Shown here: piece by piece, positions 7,017 to 11,467 of the stretch
Layout of the letters: the number at the start of each line of letters is the position of its first letter
Position numbering within the stretch: position 1 is the stretch's first letter
Source of the DNA: Rhodospirillaceae bacterium UBA4468
GTDB lineage: Bacteria; Pseudomonadota; Alphaproteobacteria; Rhodospirillales; Casp-alpha2
Length of the DNA: 11,467 nucleotides
Assembly (NCBI GenBank): GCA_002389385.1
Contig: DGOK01000061.1
Coordinates: 1 to 11,467 of the forward strand
Direction: 5' to 3'
The notes under the pieces: model-generated
Databases searched by the model: none
What the model was told of the DNA's origin: nothing
The model's input: the letters and a program-made list of their open reading frames with translations, nothing else
Translations under genes and position numbers: made by a program

Positions 7017-7042
7017 ATGCCAAGCGGTGGCATCGATATAAT
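7017..7042 (+). promoter_or_regulatory. Perfect -10 box with an upstream palindrome for the FAD/GcvT gene
   Basis: TATAAT at 7037-7042 is a perfect -10 box, 63 nt before the ATG at 7106. No good -35 sits at the expected distance. Instead a perfect inverted repeat ATGCCA-AGCGG-TGGCAT (7017-7033) covers the -35/spacer region. This fits an activator-dependent promoter or a repressor site blocking it. Confidence 0.45.
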
Positions 7043-7105
7043 TCTACCGGTTATGATAGCGAACACTGGCCCTGTGGCTCAGAAAATTATAGTGGAGACG
7101 TATCA

Positions 7106-9673
7106 ATGTCGAAATTCCAGAAAAAAGCAGATGCCGTAATCATCGGTCTGGGCGGCATCACAGGGGCGTCGGTTGCCCACCACCTGATCGAGCGGGGCTG
7201 GGACAACATCATCGGTATCGACAAGTCTGGCATTCCAACTGATATCGGATCAACCGGTCATGCGTCAGATTTCTGTTTCAATACCATGCACGACCAGATG
7301 ACGATCTTCACAACCAAGTACAGCATTGACTTCTTTGAGAAACGCGGACGGTACTCCCGCATCGGCGGCCTGGAAGTTGCCCGCAAAGACGATGACGAAC
7401 GTATGCTTGAACTTCAACGGCGCGTAAGTTCAGGCCGCGCATTCGGCAGCCGGGTCGAGATGATCTCTGCCGCCGAGGCCAAAGAGCGCATGCCTTTGCT
7501 TGAAGAAGATATGATTCAAGGCGCGCTCTGGGATCCGGATGCAGGCTTGGTGATACCACGGTCCCAAGTGGTCACCGGAGAAATAATCCAAGACGCCGAA
7601 GCGACCGGCAAGCTTGAAGTAATCCCGAACAATTCGTGCACAGGTCTGGACATTGAGAATGGCCGTATCAAGGGCGTCGAAACTGAGCGTGGTTATATAG
7701 AGACCTCCCATGTTGTCGTGTGCGCCGGTCTTTGGAGCCGTTTGATTGCAGAAATGGTGGGCGAAGACTTGCCCGTGATGCCCGTCGACCATCCCTTGAC
7801 CTTCTTTGGGCCATACAACGAGTTCGAAGGAACAGGAAAAGATATTGGCTATCCGTTGCTGCGTGACCAGGGTAACTCCGCCTATCTTCGCGACACGGGT
7901 GATCCGTTGACATCCGAGGGCGGTCAAATCGAGTGGGGCTACTACGAAGAGACTGAGCCTCGCATGGTGCATCCACGCGACTTGCTTGAAAAAGAACAAG
8001 CACGTCTTTCCCCGTCGCAACGTGACCTCGATATAGAACAAGTCATGGAGCCATTGGAGCGAGCGATGGAACTGACGCCTGTGCTCGCTGAATTAGGCTA
8101 TAACGAAAAGCATTCCTTTAATGGCTTGCTACAGGTCACTGCCGACGGCGGCCCGTCCATTGGTGAATCACCCGACGTGCGCGGACTTTGGTATGGCGTT
8201 TCTGTCTGGGTTAAAGATGGTCCTGGCACGGGCAAGGTGATCGCCGACTGGATGACGGATGGACGAACAGAGTTCGATCATAACTCGATTGATTACGCCC
8301 GTTATTATCCAATCCAAAAGTCGGAAACCTTCATTCACGATCGCTGCTACGAAACCGCGTTCAAAATTTATAACCCGCCAGTCCATAACCGGGAACCTTA
8401 TTCCAAGGGCCGAAACCTTCGGTCCGCCCCCTCCTACATCCGCGAGAAAGAATTGGGTGGATACTTCATGGAGATATCCGGCTGGGAACGCGCCCACGGC
8501 TATGCATCCAATGAAGCAACGCTGTTAGAGAAATACGCTGACCGCGTCCCAGTGCGAGAGAACGAGTGGGACAACCGCCATTTCTGGCGCGTCTCCAATG
8601 CAGAGCATCTCGAGCTTTCCGAGAACGTTGGCATGATCAACCTGTCTCACTTCGCAATTTACGATGTGTCGGGCCGTGATGCAGAAACGCTCATGGAATA
8701 TGTATCGTCGTCGAAAGTTGCGGGCGACACGCCGGTTGGCAAAGGTGTCTACACCAATTTCCTGGATTCCTGGGGTGGTGTGCAAGCAGACCTGACCGTG
8801 CTCCGTTTAGGCGAAGATCGCTTTCGTGTCATCGACGGCGCCGACGCGGGCAACCGGGATTCAACGTATCTGCGGCGCATGACTCAAGATAAGGAATGGA
8901 CTGTTCATGTCGAAGACCGGACAGATCACTTTGGTTGCATCGGCATTTGGGGCCCCAACGCACGAGAGAACCTTAAGAAGCTTGCTGATAATCCAGCGGG
9001 ACTTGATATGGAGAATTTCCCCTTTGCTGCCTGCAAGGACTTTACCTTGCGGGGCGTGCCGGTGAAGGGTTTTCGAATTTCCTATGTGGGCGAACAAGGC
9101 TGGGAACTTCACTTCCCCCTCTCCTACGACCTCGCCCTTTGGGACATGTTCCGCGACGTCGGCATCACGCCGGTGGGCATTGAGACCTATGCCAATTCAC
9201 GACGCCTCGAAAAAAGCCTCCGCCTGCAAAACGCTGACCTGCTGACGGAATACAATTTGGTCGAAGCTGGCCTTGCTCGTCCAAAAGTTAAAGCCGCCGA
9301 TTTTCATGGCAAGGAAGCCTATCTTAAAATTCGTAACCGCGAGCATCAACCTGCAACGTTGTGCACCATGATCGTGACCGACAATATCGATCAAGATGGC
9401 GTGGCCCGATATATGCTCGGCAACTGCCCAATCATCGATCCTGCGACAAATGAAGTGCTGGTCGACAGCCAAGGCCGACGATCCTACACCACGTCCATAG
9501 CCTTCGGCCCAACCATTGGAAAGAACATCGCCCTTGGGTATCTGCCGCACGAGCATTGTGAAGAAGGCCGTAAGTTGGAGATTGAGTACTTCAATCAAAA
9601 GTTCCCAATTGAAGTCGCCGCCGTGGGAAACAAAGCTCTATACGATCCAGCAAATGAACGCATGAAGACATAA
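7106..9673 (+). CDS. FAD-dependent oxidoreductase fused to GcvT (dimethylglycine/sarcosine dehydrogenase-like)
   Basis: The 855-aa protein has the architecture of dimethylglycine/sarcosine dehydrogenases, which oxidise an N-methyl group and pass the one-carbon unit to tetrahydrofolate. In order: an FAD-binding DAO domain (about 8-385) starting VIIGLGGITGASVA; a linker domain (about 388-445); the GcvT folate-binding domain (about 485-745) with FRISYVGEQGWELHFP; and its C-terminal barrel (about 750-845). H52 in GSTGHAS aligns with the His that bonds FAD covalently in DMGDH (usual STWHAAG); the Trp is Gly here. In the GcvT half, MINLSHF (510-516) carries Asn512 where T-protein has its catalytic Asp (FDVSH). 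ATG 7106 is chosen because GGAGA lies 7 nt upstream; a TTG extension to 7007 would cross the promoter. The exact methylated amine or betaine is unknown; the corrinoid operon follows after 219 nt. Confidence 0.9.
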   Translation: MSKFQKKADAVIIGLGGITGASVAHHLIERGWDNIIGIDKSGIPTDIGSTGHASDFCFNTMHDQMTIFTTKYSIDFFEKRGRYSRIGGLEVARKDDDERMLELQRRVSSGRAFGSRVEMISAAEAKERMPLLEEDMIQGALWDPDAGLVIPRSQVVTGEIIQDAEATGKLEVIPNNSCTGLDIENGRIKGVETERGYIETSHVVVCAGLWSRLIAEMVGEDLPVMPVDHPLTFFGPYNEFEGTGKDIGYPLLRDQGNSAYLRDTGDPLTSEGGQIEWGYYEETEPRMVHPRDLLEKEQARLSPSQRDLDIEQVMEPLERAMELTPVLAELGYNEKHSFNGLLQVTADGGPSIGESPDVRGLWYGVSVWVKDGPGTGKVIADWMTDGRTEFDHNSIDYARYYPIQKSETFIHDRCYETAFKIYNPPVHNREPYSKGRNLRSAPSYIREKELGGYFMEISGWERAHGYASNEATLLEKYADRVPVRENEWDNRHFWRVSNAEHLELSENVGMINLSHFAIYDVSGRDAETLMEYVSSSKVAGDTPVGKGVYTNFLDSWGGVQADLTVLRLGEDRFRVIDGADAGNRDSTYLRRMTQDKEWTVHVEDRTDHFGCIGIWGPNARENLKKLADNPAGLDMENFPFAACKDFTLRGVPVKGFRISYVGEQGWELHFPLSYDLALWDMFRDVGITPVGIETYANSRRLEKSLRLQNADLLTEYNLVEAGLARPKVKAADFHGKEAYLKIRNREHQPATLCTMIVTDNIDQDGVARYMLGNCPIIDPATNEVLVDSQGRRSYTTSIAFGPTIGKNIALGYLPHEHCEEGRKLEIEYFNQKFPIEVAAVGNKALYDPANERMKT

Positions 9674-9768
9674 ACACGATTACAAAATTATACATAATGC
9701 ATATCAGCCCGTATTTACTCATCTATACTCCGCTTTAACCCCCTGGAATAACGAGAAAATATCGCATT

Positions 9769-9799
9769 CGGGACAAACATGTCGCATCGTTCTTATATT
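9769..9799 (+). promoter_or_regulatory. Inverted repeat (copy B) and candidate promoter of the corrinoid operon
   Basis: CGGGACA-AACA-TGTCGCA (9769-9786) repeats the element seen upstream of the FAD/GcvT gene, with a 4-nt instead of a 5-nt centre. A -10-like TATATT (9794-9799) lies 7 nt after it, and GGGACA (9770-9775) is in -35 position at 18 nt. The operator would then overlap the -35 box. The repeat ends 106 nt before the ATG at 9893. The 219-nt gap between genes otherwise holds no gene that I can see and no clear terminator. Confidence 0.5.
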
Positions 9800-9854
9800 T
9801 TGTCTGCAAATGAACAGCGACAGGGTAAGCTAAGCGCATATTTAAAGATCAAAG

Positions 9855-9870
9855 ACCTCTAATGTGAGGT
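9855..9870 (+). other. Small leader hairpin upstream of the corrinoid gene
   Basis: ACCTC-TAATGT-GAGGT can form a 5-bp stem with a 6-nt loop in the leader, ending 22 nt before the ATG and 10 nt before the ribosome binding site GGGAGA (9881-9886). It is too short to call a riboswitch or terminator; it may be chance. Confidence 0.25.
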
Positions 9871-9892
9871 GTTGCTAGGTGGGAGAATACGC

Positions 9893-10597
9893 ATGGCCGA
9901 CGAAGAAGATATCGTTCTTTCAGAACTTAATGATGAAGAGCTCGTGCAGCAAATGCATGATGATCTCTATGACGGGCTTGCTGACGAAGTTGTCGAAGGC
10001 ACTGAGATTTTATTGTCCCGTGGCTGGACCCCTTACGACACTTTGACCAAGGCTCTCGTTGAAGGCATGCGGATTGTCGGCATCGACTTTCGCGATGGCA
10101 TTCTGTTTGTCCCCGAAGTCCTGATGGCTGCTAATTCGATGAAGTCCGGTATGGGTATCTTACGCCCCCTTCTCGTTGAAACGGGCGCGCCTAAAATGGG
10201 TAAGATCGTCATTGGCACTGTCAAAGGCGATATCCATGACATCGGCAAGAACCTCGTCGGCATGATGATGGAAGGTGCTGGCTTTGAAGTTGTGGACTTA
10301 GGTATTAATATTGATGTCGACAAATATCTGGCTGCCCTCGAAGAACACGAACCGGATATCCTTGGTATGTCTGCCCTTCTGACAACGACGATGCCCTACA
10401 TGAAAGTCGTTATCGACACCATGAAGGAAAAAGGGATCCGCAACGATTACATCGTTCTTGTTGGTGGCGCACCTTTGAACGAAGCGTTTGCAGAAAACGT
10501 GGGTGCCGATGCATATTGCCGCGATGCTGCCGTTGCTGTTGAGATAGCCAAAGAATGGATGTCGCGACGACAGGGCTCAGCACTGGCTGCGACCTAG
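9893..10597 (+). CDS. Corrinoid (B12-binding) methyl-carrier protein of a methyltransferase system
   Basis: The 234-aa protein is a MtbC/MttC/MtgC-type corrinoid carrier: it holds a methyl group on cobalt and shuttles it from a substrate methyltransferase to a second one, often acting on tetrahydrofolate. Residues about 12-97 form the helical cap domain (FVPEVLMAANSMKSGM). Residues about 102-225 form the B12-binding Rossmann domain, with GDIHDIGKN (112-120), where H115 is the lower axial cobalt ligand, then SALLTTT (160-166) and GGAP (191-194). ATG 9893 is preferred because GGGAGA lies 6 nt upstream and the protein then starts in the family manner; a GTG at 9869 would add eight residues. DUF1638 follows after 20 nt, so they form an operon. 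It is cytosolic. The methyl donor and acceptor enzymes are not in the window, so a symbol is not justified. Confidence 0.95.
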   Translation: MADEEDIVLSELNDEELVQQMHDDLYDGLADEVVEGTEILLSRGWTPYDTLTKALVEGMRIVGIDFRDGILFVPEVLMAANSMKSGMGILRPLLVETGAPKMGKIVIGTVKGDIHDIGKNLVGMMMEGAGFEVVDLGINIDVDKYLAALEEHEPDILGMSALLTTTMPYMKVVIDTMKEKGIRNDYIVLVGGAPLNEAFAENVGADAYCRDAAVAVEIAKEWMSRRQGSALAAT

Positions 10598-10617
10598 ATC
10601 AGGGCCGGGCGGGTATC

Positions 10618-11247
10618 ATGCGCCCCCTTCTCATCATAGCTTGCGGTGCTCTTGCCCGCGAAGTGGGCTGGGTTATCAAAGCGAATGGCATTGATGGCGT
10701 TGACCTGACATGCCTGCCTGCTGAACTCCACAACTACCCAGATCGCATCACGCCTGAAATGGCAGATAAAATTGACGCCAATACGGATAAGTATGAGCGG
10801 ATTGTGGCGCTCTACGCTGATTGTGGCACGGGGGGAACTCTGGATGCCATGCTGGCGACAAAAAATGTTGAGCGGATTGGCGGACCTCATTGTTATGCAT
10901 TCTATTCTGGCGAAGACGCTTTCGAAATGATGCATGAAGATGAACTTGGCACTCTTTATCTGACTGATTATCTCGTGCGGTTTTTTGATCGATTGATCAT
11001 TAAGGGCCTTGGTATTGATCGTCACCCAGAACTTCGCGATGCTTACTTTGGGAACTACAAGCGGCTCATGTATCTGGCACAAACAGAAGATAATTCACTC
11101 GTTGAAAAAGCCAAGGATGCTGCTGCAACACTTGGCTTAGAATATGCGTACCGGTTTACAGGATATGGCGGGCTTGGCGATTTTATTGTCGAGCAGGCAA
11201 AGAAAGGACATGAAGATGCCGATGGCAACAATAGTTTATTGGCGTGA
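10618..11247 (+). CDS. DUF1638 protein associated with corrinoid methyltransferases
   Basis: The 209-aa protein matches DUF1638 by its spaced motifs: LLIIACGALAREV (4-16), LTCLPAELHN (30-39), YADCGTGGTLD (66-76), RIGGPHCYAFYSG (86-98) and the C-terminal YRFTGYGGLGDF (178-189). Four cysteines (C9, C32, C69, C92) and H38 and H91 fall inside these motifs, which suggests a metal or cofactor site; this is my inference. The family's function is not established. It recurs next to corrinoid proteins and MttB/MtgB-type methyltransferases, so a role in methyl transfer, corrinoid loading or reactivation is plausible. ATG 10618 (MRPLLIIACG) is the natural start; an in-frame ATG at 10555 lies inside the corrinoid gene. 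The ribosome site is weak. Its end overlaps the next gene by 26 nt. Confidence 0.88.
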   Translation: MRPLLIIACGALAREVGWVIKANGIDGVDLTCLPAELHNYPDRITPEMADKIDANTDKYERIVALYADCGTGGTLDAMLATKNVERIGGPHCYAFYSGEDAFEMMHEDELGTLYLTDYLVRFFDRLIIKGLGIDRHPELRDAYFGNYKRLMYLAQTEDNSLVEKAKDAAATLGLEYAYRFTGYGGLGDFIVEQAKKGHEDADGNNSLLA

Positions 11248-11467
11248 CATCCCGGCTCAGATCATTGTGAAGCAGGGCCGTAAAGCTGTGAAACGTGAGC
11301 TATCTGCACGGTTTCAGGAAGCCATTGATATGGCAGCTATGCGCGCGAAAGCCATTGGCACTGATGACTATTTGAACAGCTGGAGACGCGGTGACGGGGC
11401 CGAGTGCGGGGATGACCTAGAAGCAGAAGCAGATACGCTAGTTGCGCGCATCGTTGCTGAGTACGAC
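11222..11467 (+). CDS. 'Virulence_fact' family small protein (PF13769-like), C-terminus cut by window edge
   Basis: 82 codons run from ATG 11222 to the edge without a stop. The protein starts MATIVYWRDIPAQIIVKQGR and continues with ELSARFQEAIDMAAMRA, TDDYLNSWRR and ECGDDLEAEAD. I recognise this as the small family annotated 'virulence factor' (about 95-100 aa), so probably only 10-20 residues are missing. Despite the name, the members I know sit in corrinoid/folate methyltransferase clusters like this one, so a role in that pathway is more likely than virulence. It is charged, soluble and without a signal peptide. It overlaps the DUF1638 gene by 26 nt in another frame, with AGGA (11205-11208) upstream, so translation is coupled. 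Family assignment is from memory of the sequence pattern. Confidence 0.8.
   Translation, partial: MATIVYWRDIPAQIIVKQGRKAVKRELSARFQEAIDMAAMRAKAIGTDDYLNSWRRGDGAECGDDLEAEADTLVARIVAEYD

Noticed and set aside
7430..8041. Long minus-strand open frame opposite the FAD/GcvT gene
   Set aside because: It lies inside the DAO domain coding region and its translation has no recognisable domain.
1..11467. CRISPR arrays, tRNAs, insertion sequences, phage or toxin-antitoxin genes
   Set aside because: None could be found by reading both strands.

Overview
The window looks like chromosomal DNA of a free-living, probably aquatic, alphaproteobacterium of moderate GC (about half, judged by eye). The main clues are the FAD/GcvT-type demethylase next to a corrinoid protein, DUF1638 and 'Virulence_fact' genes, a gene set I associate with marine alphaproteobacteria, and a GAF domain of the kind found in alphaproteobacterial GAF/HD-GYP proteins. 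The taxonomic call is inference. I see no tRNA, rRNA, insertion sequence, phage gene or CRISPR array, and coding is dense.

Left part (1-2529). A ubiD gene on the minus strand runs off the left edge, leaving 447 N-terminal codons. Divergent from it are a short GAF-only protein and yaiI (DUF188).

Middle (2530-6002). A clear cobalamin (B12) riboswitch precedes cbtB and cbtA, a predicted cobalt uptake system. Three more genes follow with spacing of -4, +43 and -4 nt: an unrecognised protein resembling the gamma-glutamylcyclotransferase-like (GGCT-like) fold, a lipoprotein of the endonuclease/exonuclease/phosphatase (EEP) fold, and a HAD phosphatase. All five could be one B12-repressed transcript. 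A convergent TauD/TfdA dioxygenase (6025-6903, minus) closes this part.

Right part (6904-11467). This is the most interesting region. It holds an 855-aa FAD-oxidoreductase/GcvT fusion of the dimethylglycine/sarcosine dehydrogenase type, a stand-alone corrinoid (B12-binding) methyl carrier, a DUF1638 protein, and the start of a small protein of the misleadingly named 'Virulence_fact' family that runs off the right edge. The gene set suggests corrinoid- and folate-linked demethylation of a methylated amine or betaine; the methyltransferases themselves would lie downstream. The two transcription units share a near-identical inverted repeat (CGGGACA-N4/5-TGTCGC) about 90-105 nt upstream of their start codons, which suggests one regulator. 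The window thus pairs B12-regulated cobalt supply with B12-dependent demand.

Residue oddities worth checking are an Asp-to-Asn change at the catalytic GDxN motif of the EEP lipoprotein, and an Asn where the T-protein catalytic Asp would be in the GcvT half of the fusion.
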